Positions 1 through 7,762 of a stretch of DNA of 20,319 bases are shown one piece after another. The notes below the pieces were generated by a model that worked only from the letters and a program-made list of their open reading frames with translations, was not told the DNA's origin and did not search any database. Source of the stretch: SZUA-430 sp044375275 (GTDB lineage: Bacteria > Pseudomonadota > Alphaproteobacteria > Micropepsales > Micropepsaceae); NCBI GenBank assembly GCA_044375275.1, contig JBILMZ010000035.1, forward strand, positions 1 through 20,319, written 5' to 3'. Position 1 is the stretch's first letter. Each line of letters begins with the position of its first letter. The translations under genes and the position numbers were made by a program.

Positions 1-581
1 GAATTGCCAAAGCCAACCACGAGCACATTCCTGCCGACGCAGCCGACGGGATCATAGGGATCGATGTAGCTGTGCGAGTGGATCTGCTTGCCGTCGAACC
101 GGCCCGGATAGGCGGGCTCGGGCCAGCGTGGATCCCAGTGATGCCCATTGGCGACGATCAGCGCATCGTAGAGGCGCATCTCCCCGGTGGAGAACACGAG
201 CTTCCAGAGGCCGTCAGCGGTCAGCTCTGCGCGCGTCACCGAGGTATTGAACAGGATCCTGTCGCGAAAACCGAAATGGTCGACATAGGAGTCAAAGTAC
301 TGCGCGATCTGGGCATGGTGGGGATAGTCCGGGAAATGCGACGGCATCGGAAAGTCCGAATACGCCATCTTGTCCCGGGACGTATTGATGTGCAGCGAGC
401 GATACGCCGAGGAAACCTCGTTCTTGTTCTTGAAGACCCAGTTTCCACCAACCCTGTCCGACGCCTCGATGCAGTCAAAGGGCACCCCGAGCTCGGAGAG
501 GACCTTCGCAGCCGCAATGCCGCTCGAGCCGGCACCGATGATGCAGGTCTTGGGAAAGCGGGGATCCCCTGCCCTTGGCAT
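1..581 (-). CDS. Flavin-containing monooxygenase, N-terminal part (cut by window edge)
   Basis: This is the first 193 codons of an FAD- and NADPH-dependent monooxygenase; the C-terminal part lies left of base 1. Visible motifs are the FAD-binding Rossmann glycine motif GAGSSG at residues 16-21, a GGNW at 45-48, the FMO-type signature FDGKQIHSHSY at 162-172 (F-x-G-x3-H-x3-Y, with Y where Baeyer-Villiger enzymes have W), and the start of the second, NADPH-binding glycine motif GFGN at 190-193. The family oxygenates soft nucleophiles or small substrates in the cytoplasm; the substrate cannot be told. The ATG at 581 is the only candidate start after an in-frame TAA about 25 bases upstream; the ribosome binding site is weak (AGGG). 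A promoter-like pair lies just upstream, so it is probably transcribed separately from the cupin gene that precedes it on the same strand. Confidence 0.85.
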   Translation of the reverse strand, partial: MPRAGDPRFPKTCIIGAGSSGIAAAKVLSELGVPFDCIEASDRVGGNWVFKNKNEVSSAYRSLHINTSRDKMAYSDFPMPSHFPDYPHHAQIAQYFDSYVDHFGFRDRILFNTSVTRAELTADGLWKLVFSTGEMRLYDALIVANGHHWDPRWPEPAYPGRFDGKQIHSHSYIDPYDPVGCVGRNVLVVGFGN

Positions 582-620
582 GACGTGTGCTGGCCCTTGG
601 AATTATGGTGACGCAGCGGG

Positions 621-648
621 AGTTTAGCGATCAATGACGCCGCGTCAA
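621..648 (-). promoter_or_regulatory. Candidate sigma70-type promoter of the monooxygenase gene
   Basis: On the minus strand TTGACG (648-643) and TAAACT (626-621) are 16 bases apart, matching five and four positions of the housekeeping consensus. A transcript would start near 614, giving a leader of about 33 bases before the ATG at 581. Prediction from sequence only. Confidence 0.4.
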
Positions 649-661
649 CTTTTGCACCAGA

Positions 662-678
662 GCCCGCACGCAGCGGGC
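662..678 (-). terminator. Weak hairpin after the cupin gene
   Basis: GCCCGC (662-667) and GCGGGC (673-678) form a 6-bp perfect stem with a 5-base loop, starting a few bases past the cupin stop codon. No T-run follows on either strand, so it may be a weak or Rho-assisted terminator. Its position between the cupin stop and the monooxygenase promoter fits that role. Confidence 0.3.
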
Positions 679-682
679 GGTG

Positions 683-1054
683 TCATGGTTGATGCAAGAG
701 GGGCAACCGTATGACGAAGATCTTTCTGGTCGTTTCAACTGTCTCCCACCACCCGCGAAAGCCGGGCTCGATGATGAAGGCATCGCCGCTGGCGACGCGC
801 ATCTCGCGTCCGTCTTCATGGGTGATGATGCTGCGACCGCTAAGGATGGAGCAAAACTCCCACTCGTCGTAGGAGATCCTCCACTTTCCAGGCGTGGACT
901 CCCAGACACCGGAAAACAGGGTGTCATTGTCACGCGCATCGAAGGTCCATGTCCGAAAGACAGGATTGCCCGATACAACCCGCTCAGGCGCCGGCGCCCC
1001 GGGTTCGCTCTGAATGGCATCAAGGTCGGGAATCGGAAAGCGCAGGAAGTTCAT
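683..1054 (-). CDS. Small single-domain cupin protein
   Basis: A 123-residue protein made of one cupin beta-barrel, of the type seen in the DUF861/ureidoglycine-cupin group. The central part reads as a typical cupin: a WRISYDEWEF strand, the turn ILSGRSIITHEDGREMRV, then GDAFIIEPGFRGWWET. Only part of the usual metal-binding His/Glu set is evident, so metal binding is uncertain and no substrate can be assigned. Two start codons are possible. The ATG at 1060 has GGAG only one base away, whereas the second ATG at 1054 has the same GGAG (minus strand, 1065-1062) at a normal 7-base spacing, so I prefer 1054. It is divergent from the thioesterase pair and lies upstream of the monooxygenase on the same strand. 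Confidence 0.75.
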   Translation of the reverse strand: MNFLRFPIPDLDAIQSEPGAPAPERVVSGNPVFRTWTFDARDNDTLFSGVWESTPGKWRISYDEWEFCSILSGRSIITHEDGREMRVASGDAFIIEPGFRGWWETVETTRKIFVIRLPLLHQP

Positions 1055-1143
1055 GCTCATGCTCCATCAGCCAGCCGAACGTAGCGGTCACGCCCGGAAC
1101 GGATCAAGTTGACAATCTTCCAATTGTTTCCTCCATTGATGCA

Positions 1144-1611
1144 ATGACCGAACATACTGATCCGCAGAACGCACTGGGCTTCCTGCTGGCCGGCATTCCG
1201 CATGCAACGGCCCTCAAGCTTCACGTCGTGAGCCTCGAACCAGGCAAAGCCATCTGCCGCGTGCCCTTTGCCGAACAGCTCATCGGAAACCCGGACACGC
1301 GTGTGATCCATGGCGGCGTCATCACCGCCCTGCTCGACAACGCCTGTGGCATCGCCGTGGGCTCCAGGACATCGCTGCGTGGTCAGATCGCAACGCTGGA
1401 CCTTCGGATCGACTACATGAAATCAGCGACCCCGGATGAGGACATTCTGGCTTTCGCCGAGTGCTTCAAGGTCACGCGCAACATCGCATTTGCGCGGGGG
1501 ATCGCATACCAGACAGACCGGGACGATCCTGTGGCGACCTGTGCCGCCGCATTCATGCTCAGGACACGGTCGCAGCCAGGCAAGCCCGCTCCGGATTCGG
1601 GAGCGCCCTGA
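1144..1611 (+). CDS. PaaI-family hotdog thioesterase (first of a pair)
   Basis: A 155-residue hotdog-fold protein of the PaaI type, which hydrolyses acyl-CoA or aromatic acyl-CoA thioesters. The signature HGGVITALLDNACG covers residues 56-69, with His56-Gly-Gly on the central helix and Asp65 at the usual catalytic acid position. A later strand (LDLRIDYMKSA) is the typical beta-sheet edge. Length is normal for the family. The ATG at 1144 starts a natural N-terminus but has no clear Shine-Dalgarno sequence; TTGACA at 1109-1114 could be a -35 box but the -10 is poor. Its stop codon TGA overlaps the start of the next gene by one base (TGATG), so the two are translationally coupled. The tail after about residue 140 is probably disordered. 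Confidence 0.85.
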   Translation: MTEHTDPQNALGFLLAGIPHATALKLHVVSLEPGKAICRVPFAEQLIGNPDTRVIHGGVITALLDNACGIAVGSRTSLRGQIATLDLRIDYMKSATPDEDILAFAECFKVTRNIAFARGIAYQTDRDDPVATCAAAFMLRTRSQPGKPAPDSGAP

Positions 1612-2063
1612 TGGACATTCTCAGACGCGCCCTGGCAGAAGGACGCAAACCGGACCTGAAGGAACTGGTGGATGCGATCCCCTATTGCCGCTTCCTCGGG
1701 GTTGAAACCGACCAGAAGGGCACCGAGCTGACCACCATCCTGAGATTCAGTGACAGGTTGATCGGGAACCCGGTGCTCCCCGCGCTGCATGGCGGCGTGG
1801 TTGGTGCATTTCTGGAAATCACGGCGGTCATCCAGCTTTTGCTCGAGGCGGAAACCGAGGAAATTCCAAAACCGGTGGACATCGGAATCGACTATCTCAG
1901 GTCCGGTCGCCCCATCGACACTTTCGCTCGGGCAACAGTCACCAAGCACGGCCGTCGGGTCTGCAACGTTCGTGCGGAAGCCTGGCAGGATGAACATACA
2001 AGGCCGATTGCTGCACTGCACGGTCACTTCCTGATCAAGCCCAGATCAACTGAAAGCGACTGA
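1611..2063 (+). CDS. PaaI-like hotdog protein (second of a pair)
   Basis: A 150-residue hotdog-fold protein related to its upstream neighbour: both share an LIGNP stretch followed by HGGV. Here the signature is LHGGVVGAFLEITA, with His60 and, nine residues later, Glu69 where the first protein has Asp65. The IDYLRSG strand is also kept. The Asp-to-Glu change could preserve a catalytic acid or change activity. The start at 1611 overlaps the preceding stop by one base, so expression is coupled and a heteromeric hotdog complex is conceivable (inference). No specific substrate can be named. Confidence 0.8.
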   Translation: MDILRRALAEGRKPDLKELVDAIPYCRFLGVETDQKGTELTTILRFSDRLIGNPVLPALHGGVVGAFLEITAVIQLLLEAETEEIPKPVDIGIDYLRSGRPIDTFARATVTKHGRRVCNVRAEAWQDEHTRPIAALHGHFLIKPRSTESD

Positions 2064-2106
2064 TTTCCATCACAGCGACTCAATTTGCTTGTGAGAATGG
2101 CTCTCG

Positions 2107-2150
2107 CAATGTGCGCTTGCCCAATGGAAAGCGAGGCGTACAATGTGCGC
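2107..2150. repeat. Pair of 10-bp direct repeats CAATGTGCGC
   Basis: CAATGTGCGC occurs at 2107-2116 and again at 2141-2150, 34 bases start to start, in the 148-base gap between the second thioesterase and the 51-aa membrane protein. Two exact decamers so close suggest a regulator binding pair, though chance is not excluded. I see no other feature in this gap. Confidence 0.35.
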
Positions 2151-2211
2151 CACGGGATCTCCGTCAGTTAGTTGCGTAATGCGTATCCGGTTCTTTCAAT
2201 GGAGATGTACT

Positions 2212-2367
2212 ATGCGCACCTATTCTCGCGACTGGATTGCCTGGACACTCGTGGCTGCCATCGTCGTCGTTGCCGCCAGCGAGTACTACGTCCGCCAGCA
2301 AACAGGTCTCAGCACCTCTGAGTACGCTTACAAGATCGTTGTCACGCCAGAGCGCACTACGCACTGA
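2212..2367 (+). CDS. Small single-pass membrane protein, 51 aa
   Basis: A predicted 51-residue protein with one hydrophobic helix at about residues 9-23 (IAWTLVAAIVVVAAS) flanked by a basic N-terminus (MRTYSRDW) and a polar C-terminal tail of about 28 residues that would lie outside the membrane. The ATG at 2212 is preferred because GGAG at 2201-2204 sits 7 bases upstream; an in-frame extension to 2143 has no comparable signal. I do not recognise the family. It stands between the thioesterases and another small membrane protein on the same strand. A real gene is likely but not certain at this length. Confidence 0.55.
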   Translation: MRTYSRDWIAWTLVAAIVVVAASEYYVRQQTGLSTSEYAYKIVVTPERTTH

Positions 2368-2412
2368 TGCGAACGGGCCACGTTCAGCCGCATTCGCGGG
2401 CAGCGCCCTCGT

Positions 2413-2434
2413 CACTACCCCTAAAGAGGTAGTG
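2413..2434. other. Short perfect hairpin downstream of the 51-aa gene
   Basis: CACTACC (2413-2419) and GGTAGTG (2428-2434) form a 7-bp stem with an 8-base loop. No T-run follows, so it is not a classical terminator; it could be a weak transcript end, an operator or an RNA structure. It lies in the 235-base gap between the two small membrane-protein genes. Confidence 0.35.
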
Positions 2435-2466
2435 GAAGGAGTGACATTGCTCACCGACCCTACGGT

Positions 2467-2573
2467 TTAACGGTATGCACCAAACGAATGGCAGCCATGT
2501 GATGCTTAACGGGGATTGAACCATTAACGGCGCAACCCTAGTTTGTCGCCAAGGGCCGGGGGCAAGGTTAACC
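2467..2573. repeat. Cluster of TTAAC-containing motifs upstream of the 99-aa gene
   Basis: TTAACGG occurs three times on the plus strand (2467-2473, 2506-2512, 2524-2530), followed by the palindrome GGTTAACC at 2566-2573. All lie within 136 bases of the next start codon, so they may be binding sites for a regulator. TTAA half-sites recall the CtrA cell-cycle regulator, but the CtrA consensus TTAA-N7-TTAA is not met by any pair here. Confidence 0.35.
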
Positions 2574-2602
2574 CGGCAAAGTGAATTATTGGGGGATTTG
2601 AA

Positions 2603-2902
2603 ATGGGTAATTGGGAAGAAATGGCGTTCGGCGGTTCGCTGGTCATTGCCATCTTCGCAGCAATGACGCTGCACAACATCAAGACGCCGGACATTGAACT
2701 GGCACCGGCTGCCAATGCGGCTGAGGAGCCAGTGATCACGGAAGTCGTGGAAGCACCGGTCGCACAGAAGATTTCATTCACAGTTACGGGCAAGCGTCTG
2801 CCGAAGGAATGCAAGGGTGTTCCCGCAACGGACGAAATCGATGCACGCTGTGAGGCGTTGCGCGACCAGACCCGTGTCACGGTAAGCTCGAAGACAGAAT
2901 AA
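2603..2902 (+). CDS. Small membrane-anchored protein with two cysteines, 99 aa
   Basis: A 99-residue protein of unknown family. Residues about 8-23 form one hydrophobic helix that would act as an uncleaved signal anchor. An acidic, alanine/proline/valine-rich linker (about 30-55) leads to a small C-terminal segment with Cys70 and Cys83, which could form a disulfide if the domain is periplasmic (inference). The ATG at 2603 has a strong GGGGGA at 2591-2596 with 6-base spacing. A clear hairpin terminator follows the stop by about 25 bases, so this is the last gene of its transcript. It follows another small single-span protein. Confidence 0.75.
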   Translation: MGNWEEMAFGGSLVIAIFAAMTLHNIKTPDIELAPAANAAEEPVITEVVEAPVAQKISFTVTGKRLPKECKGVPATDEIDARCEALRDQTRVTVSSKTE

Positions 2903-2927
2903 CAAGACGAAAAAGCACTGGAACCTT

Positions 2928-2960
2928 AAGGGGCGCGTCCATCTTGGGCGCGCCCTTTTT
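2928..2960 (+). terminator. Rho-independent terminator after the 99-aa gene, near the spoVR end
   Basis: GGGCGCG (2931-2937) pairs with CGCGCCC (2949-2955), extended by A/T pairs, and is followed by five T residues (2956-2960), a textbook terminator for the plus strand. The spoVR stop on the opposite strand is only five bases away, so the same hairpin may also stop that transcript, though its tail on the minus strand is less T-rich. Confidence 0.85.
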
Positions 2961-2964
2961 CATT

Positions 2965-4461
2965 TCAGCCTTCTTCCGGCTCTTCCAGCACGACGTTGTA
3001 GCCCCACAGCAGCTTGATGTGCTTCAGGACAGCATCCTTCGTGGCATTGGCCAACGGCACGCCCCGATGCCTGTGGTGTCGAAGCGTGAGCGTGCGGTCT
3101 CCCGCAAGGTTTGCACCAACCACCTGAACGTCAGGCTGATGGGTGGACAGGTCATAGAGCCGGGCGAGCGAAGTCCGTAGCTTGCGATAGCCGGCATCGT
3201 TGTGGATGGCCGCAACCGTATAGACGGGATCTTCCGTGCTGTCCCTGACGGCAAAGAGCTTAAGGTCCCTCATGACCTTGGGGCTGAGATATTGCTGGAT
3301 GAAGCTCTCGTCCCGGTAATTGGCCCAGGCATGCTTCAGCACATCCCTCCAGTCACCCTTGCCGGCGAACTCCGGAAACCACTCGCGATCCTCCTCCGTC
3401 GGCACTTCGGAGATGCGCTTGATGTCGGACATCATCGCAAAACCAAGCGCATAGGGGTTGATCCCGTAATAGCGCCCGTCATCAAACCCGGGCTGCATGA
3501 CGACGCTTGAATGGGAATGCAGGAACTCGAGAATGGATCCTTCGGAGATCTGCCCGCGATCGTAGAGCGCGTTCATGATGTAGTGATGCACGAACGTGGC
3601 GCATCCCTCATTCATCACCTTGGTCTGCATCTGCGGGTAGAAGTACTGGGCCACGTTGCGCACGATCCGAAGCACTTCGCGCTGCCAGCTCTTGAGCACC
3701 GGAGAATGCTTCTCGAGGAAATAGATGAGATTTTCCTCCGGCAGGTTCATCGGCGCGTGCAGTCCGACGGCGTCGTCTTCATCAACCAGCGCCATGTCCG
3801 CGCTCATGTCCCGGGCTGTCCCTGGCAGCGTCCGCCAGAGGTCATTGAAGCTCTGCTCTTCATACTGGCGTCGCTTCTTGAGCTTCTCTTCCATCTGCAC
3901 CTTGGAAGGGCGCGGCGGGCGGCGATAGCGGAAAACGCCCTGCTCCATGATGGCATGCGCGGAGTCGATGATCGCCTCGACCTGCTCCGCACCATACTTC
4001 TCTTCGCAGGCGGCAATGTATTTCTTGGAGAACGCCAGATAGTCGAGGATGGCTTCCGCATTGGTCCATTGGCGGAACAGATAGTTGTTCTTGAAGAAGT
4101 GATTATGACCAAAGCAGGCATGCGCCATCACCAGCGCCTGCATCGTCATCGTGTTCTCCTCCATCAGGTAGGAGATGCAGGGATTCGAGTTGATGACGAT
4201 CTCGTAGGCCAGCGCCTGCCAGCCCTTGCTGTACATGGCCTCTTCACGCGCGAAGATCTTGCCGAATGACCAGTGCTGGTACATGAGCGGCATGCCGTGG
4301 GCCGAATAGGCATCCAGCATCTGCTCGGAGGAAATGATCTCGATCTGGTTGGGATAGACATCGAGCTTGAGGTCATTCAGCCCGACATCCTCGATTGCCG
4401 CAAACACCGTTTGCAGCATCTGGAAGTCCCACTCCGATCCCGTGAATAGCAGCTTGCTCAT
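2965..4461 (-). CDS. spoVR: SpoVR family protein (YcgB homologue)
   Basis: A 498-residue SpoVR-family protein, close to the 510 residues of E. coli YcgB. The conserved N-terminal half includes HWSFGK (63-68), the stretch SNPCISYLMEENT (92-104) and HACFGHNHFF (114-123). The biochemical function is unknown; in Bacillus SpoVR is needed for normal spore cortex, and in Gram-negative bacteria the gene travels with prkA/yeaG and yeaH in a stress and stationary-phase cluster. Its start codon overlaps the yeaH stop by 4 bases (ATGA, 4458-4461), so it is translated by coupling and is the last gene of the operon. No membrane segments or signal peptide are visible. The family assignment is very secure. 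Confidence 0.95.
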   Translation of the reverse strand: MSKLLFTGSEWDFQMLQTVFAAIEDVGLNDLKLDVYPNQIEIISSEQMLDAYSAHGMPLMYQHWSFGKIFAREEAMYSKGWQALAYEIVINSNPCISYLMEENTMTMQALVMAHACFGHNHFFKNNYLFRQWTNAEAILDYLAFSKKYIAACEEKYGAEQVEAIIDSAHAIMEQGVFRYRRPPRPSKVQMEEKLKKRRQYEEQSFNDLWRTLPGTARDMSADMALVDEDDAVGLHAPMNLPEENLIYFLEKHSPVLKSWQREVLRIVRNVAQYFYPQMQTKVMNEGCATFVHHYIMNALYDRGQISEGSILEFLHSHSSVVMQPGFDDGRYYGINPYALGFAMMSDIKRISEVPTEEDREWFPEFAGKGDWRDVLKHAWANYRDESFIQQYLSPKVMRDLKLFAVRDSTEDPVYTVAAIHNDAGYRKLRTSLARLYDLSTHQPDVQVVGANLAGDRTLTLRHHRHRGVPLANATKDAVLKHIKLLWGYNVVLEEPEEG

Positions 4462-5771
4462 GACTTGGCCTCGGCGCCGTCCTTTGCAAACAGCTCACGG
4501 AACACCGGGAAAATGTCCTGCGGCTTCGCGATGCGCTTGGTGGCAAAATTCTTCCAGCCTTTGGCGACGCTGCGATAGGCGCGCCACAACTCGGCGCCGC
4601 TTTCTTCACTCGAGAACACTTCCATCTCGCGTTCATCGAGAATCTCGATATACGCGTAGTACTGGCAGATCGGCATCAATTGCTGGTTCAGCAGGTCAAC
4701 GCAGTGCGAAGCATCTCCCGTCTGCGTGTAGCCGTCAGACGCCTGGGCCGCATAGATGTTCCACTCGCCCGTTGCATAGCGCTCGTGTACGATCTTCTTC
4801 ATCTCTTCGAGCGCCGTTGAAACAATCGTGCCGCCCGACTGGCGTGAATAGAAGAAGGTATGCTCGTCAACTTCCTGTGCATCGTGCGTGTGGCGGATGA
4901 AGACGATGTCCAGTCTCTCATAGCGCCGCTTCAGGAAGAGGTGCAGGAGCATGAAGAACCTCTTGGCAAGGTCCTTTTCCCGCTCACCCATCGAACCCGA
5001 CACGTCCATCAGGCAGAACATGACGGCCCTGCTGGTCGGAATCGGCTGCTGCTGGAATGAATTGAAACGGACATCGACGGGATCAAGGAACGGCACCCAC
5101 TTGCGGCGATGCTCAAGCGCCTCGATCTCTTCCGCGAGGGCCTTGATCCGGGCGTCGTCCCGGGGATCCGCTGCCATGCAGGTCGCAAACTCCTGCTTCA
5201 GCACCTCAATGTCTTCAACCTTCGGACGGCGCATCGCGAGGCGACGCCCGAAGGAGTTTCGCATGGTACGAACGAGATTGATCTGGTTCGGCGAGCCCGA
5301 GGTCGTCAACCCCGCCCTTCGCCATGTGTAAGTCTTGATCTCTTTGAGTGTCGTCTTGACCAGGTTCGGCAACTCGAGGTCTTCGAAGAAGAGATCCAGA
5401 ATCTCGTCCTGGCTGAGCGTAAAGCTGAAATCGTCTTCCCCGTCGCCAGAGGACGACGCATCCTTGCCGCGGCCACCAGCCTCGCCCTGGCGCGGTTTCT
5501 TGATCTGGTCGCCTTCAACAAAATCCTTGTTGCCGGGCAGCACCCGCTCATGATCACCGCCCGCCGAAGGATCGTGACGAAGCCTGGGCTCCTTCGTGCT
5601 TTTGGTTGGGATCGACACCCTCTGTTTTTTGGCGAAGTCCGAGACCGTCCTGTCCTTCAGGGTCTTCTGGACAGCCTCCTTGATCTCGGCCCGGGCGCGC
5701 CGGATGAAGCGCTGCCGGTTGGCAAGGCTCTTGCCTTTGGGATTCAAACGCCGGTCAATGAAGTTCGTCAT
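4458..5771 (-). CDS. yeaH: DUF444 / YeaH family protein with VWA-like domain
   Basis: A 437-residue homologue of E. coli YeaH (427 aa). The N-terminus (MTNFIDRRLNPKGKS, then NRQRFIRRA) matches the family, which fixes the start at 5771; a longer in-frame reading to 5846 runs past the prkA stop at 5816 and is not needed. A glycine-rich, acidic linker around 95-115 precedes the middle region. Residues 251-261 (MFCLMDVSGSM) carry the MIDAS-type D256-x-S258-x-S260 of von Willebrand A domains, suggesting metal-dependent partner binding. The ribosome binding site is AGGCGGAG just upstream. It is co-transcribed with prkA (44-base gap) and coupled to spoVR. In enterobacteria YeaH acts with YeaG in the response to nitrogen starvation; the molecular role is unclear. 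Confidence 0.93.
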   Translation of the reverse strand: MTNFIDRRLNPKGKSLANRQRFIRRARAEIKEAVQKTLKDRTVSDFAKKQRVSIPTKSTKEPRLRHDPSAGGDHERVLPGNKDFVEGDQIKKPRQGEAGGRGKDASSSGDGEDDFSFTLSQDEILDLFFEDLELPNLVKTTLKEIKTYTWRRAGLTTSGSPNQINLVRTMRNSFGRRLAMRRPKVEDIEVLKQEFATCMAADPRDDARIKALAEEIEALEHRRKWVPFLDPVDVRFNSFQQQPIPTSRAVMFCLMDVSGSMGEREKDLAKRFFMLLHLFLKRRYERLDIVFIRHTHDAQEVDEHTFFYSRQSGGTIVSTALEEMKKIVHERYATGEWNIYAAQASDGYTQTGDASHCVDLLNQQLMPICQYYAYIEILDEREMEVFSSEESGAELWRAYRSVAKGWKNFATKRIAKPQDIFPVFRELFAKDGAEAKS

Positions 5772-5815
5772 GGACTCCGCCTGGGCAGTGCTTCGGGTGC
5801 GTGGAAGCGCCTGCC

Positions 5816-7762
5816 CTATCCAGCCTTGTTGACGCGCATGTACCACTCAACGAGGCGACGCACCTGGCGCGCGGTGTAGTGGCGCGCAAGCATGCGTTTC
5901 ACGAACTCGTTGTGCTTCGACTGCGTGTCGGAATCCTTCTTCGACTCGAAGGAAATGACCGGAAGAAGATCCTCGACCTGCGAGAACATCCGCTTCTCGA
6001 TGACGTTGCGGATCTTCTCATAGGAAGTCCATGCCGGGTTCTTGCCATCATGCGTCGCACGGTGGCGCAGCGCAAACTTCACGACCTCGTTGCGGAAGTC
6101 CTTTGGGTTCGCAATGCCGGCTGGCTTCTCGATCTTCGACAGCTCGTTGTCCAGCTGCTGACGGTCCATCATCTGGCCCGTATCCGTATCCTTGAAGTCC
6201 TGGTCCTCGATCCACGCATCCGCATAGGAGATGTAGCGGTCGAACAGGTTCTGCCCGTACTCGCTGTAGGATTCGAGATAGGCCTTCTGGATTTCCTTGC
6301 CGATGAATTCGGCATAGCGCGGCGCCAGCTCGGCCTTGATGAACTCAAGGTAGCGCTTCTCGATCTCGTCGGCATACTGCTCGCGCTTGATCGACTGCTC
6401 CAGCACATACATCAGGTGCACCGGATCGGCTGTAACTTCAGTCGTATCGTGGTTGAAAGTCTCAGACAGGACCTTGTAGGCAAACCGCGTCGAGATGCCG
6501 GTCATGCCTTCGTCGACACCGGCATTGTCCTTGTATTCCTGCAGCGTCTTGGCCTTCGGATCCGTGTCTTTCAGCTTTTCGCCATCATACACGCGCAGCT
6601 TGGAGAACAGGTTCGAGTTCTCGTGTTCCTTCAGGCGCGTCAGCACGCAGAACTTGGCAAGCATCTCGAGCGTTTCCGGGGCGCATGGCGCAGCGCCCAG
6701 CTCGCTCGTCTTCAGCAGCTTCTTGTAGATCTGCACTTCCTCGCTGGCGCGCAGGCAATAGGGAACCGTCACAACGCAGATGCGGTCAAGGAACGCCTCA
6801 TTGCTCTTGTTCGCCTTGAACTGCGTCCACTCGGATTCGTTTGAGTGCGCCAGGATGATGCCCTGGAACGGGATCGGCCCGAGCGTCTCGGTGCCGACAT
6901 AGTTCCCTTCTTGCGTCGCGGTCAGGAGCGGATGGAGCACCTTGATCGGCGCCTTGAACATTTCCACGAACTCGAGAAGGCCTTGGTTCGCGTGGCACAA
7001 GCCGCCCGAGAAGCTGTAGGCGTCAGCGTCATTCTGGCTGAAACGCTCAAGCTTGCGGATGTCCACCTTGCCCGTAAGGGCAGAAATGTCCTGGTTGTTC
7101 TCGTCGCCCGGCTCCGTCTTGGCGACCGCGATCTGTCGCAACTTGGACGGCATGATCTTGACGACCTCGAACTTCGAGATGTCGCCATTGAACTCATCCA
7201 GACGCTTGACGGCCCACGGGCTCATGATGCCGGACAGGCGATGGCGATCAATGTTGTAGCGTTCGCTGAGAAGGTCTGCGAGTTCGTTCGTCCTGAACAG
7301 CCCGAGCGGTGACTCATAAACCGGGCTGATCTGGTCGCCGGCCTTGAGCACATAGATGGGATAGGTCTCCATCAGGTCCTTCAGGCGCTCGGCGAGCGAG
7401 GACTTGCCGCCGCCTACGGGACCGAGGAGATAGAGGATCTGTCGCTTCTCCTCGAGCCCCTGAGCCGCGTGCTTGAAGTACCCGACAATGCGCTCGATCG
7501 TGTCTTCCATGCCGAAGAACCCGTCAAACGCGCGATACATCTTGATGGTTCGGTTGAAGAACATGCGCGACAGCCGCGGATCGCGGGACGTGTCGACGAA
7601 CTCCGGTTCGCCGATGGCCGCGATCATCCGCTCTGCGGGCGTCGCATACATCATGGGGTTGTCGCGGGCTGCCAGCAGATAGTCCCGCAGGGACATGCTC
7701 TCGAACTTCTCACGCGCATAGGCCCGCGAGAACGCATCAAAGACATCCAGTGAATTGCTCAT
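5816..7762 (-). CDS. prkA: PrkA-type AAA+ serine protein kinase (YeaG)
   Basis: A 648-residue PrkA/YeaG protein (E. coli YeaG is 644 aa). The N-terminal AAA+ half has a Walker A loop GPVGGGKSS at 114-122 with Lys120; a later conserved block reads HSNESEWTQFKANKSNEAFLDRI in parts (about residues 307-330). The C-terminal half is the PrkA kinase-like region. Members phosphorylate protein substrates, and some are reported as AAA+ proteases; the targets here are unknown. It is the first gene of prkA-yeaH-spoVR. The ribosome binding site is modest. The promoter should lie in the 438-base region shared with the divergent VWA gene; in E. coli the cluster is under RpoS and nitrogen control, but I see no clean sigma54 or EcfG site for this gene. 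Confidence 0.95.
   Translation of the reverse strand: MSNSLDVFDAFSRAYAREKFESMSLRDYLLAARDNPMMYATPAERMIAAIGEPEFVDTSRDPRLSRMFFNRTIKMYRAFDGFFGMEDTIERIVGYFKHAAQGLEEKRQILYLLGPVGGGKSSLAERLKDLMETYPIYVLKAGDQISPVYESPLGLFRTNELADLLSERYNIDRHRLSGIMSPWAVKRLDEFNGDISKFEVVKIMPSKLRQIAVAKTEPGDENNQDISALTGKVDIRKLERFSQNDADAYSFSGGLCHANQGLLEFVEMFKAPIKVLHPLLTATQEGNYVGTETLGPIPFQGIILAHSNESEWTQFKANKSNEAFLDRICVVTVPYCLRASEEVQIYKKLLKTSELGAAPCAPETLEMLAKFCVLTRLKEHENSNLFSKLRVYDGEKLKDTDPKAKTLQEYKDNAGVDEGMTGISTRFAYKVLSETFNHDTTEVTADPVHLMYVLEQSIKREQYADEIEKRYLEFIKAELAPRYAEFIGKEIQKAYLESYSEYGQNLFDRYISYADAWIEDQDFKDTDTGQMMDRQQLDNELSKIEKPAGIANPKDFRNEVVKFALRHRATHDGKNPAWTSYEKIRNVIEKRMFSQVEDLLPVISFESKKDSDTQSKHNEFVKRMLARHYTARQVRRLVEWYMRVNKAG

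Noticed and set aside
2467..2530. CtrA binding sites upstream of the 99-aa gene
   Set aside because: TTAA half-sites are there but no two are separated by 7 bases as the CtrA consensus requires.
3511..4269. Long plus-strand open frame opposite spoVR
   Set aside because: It is antisense to a conserved gene with clear homology, and its arginine- and histidine-rich translation is typical of a shadow frame.
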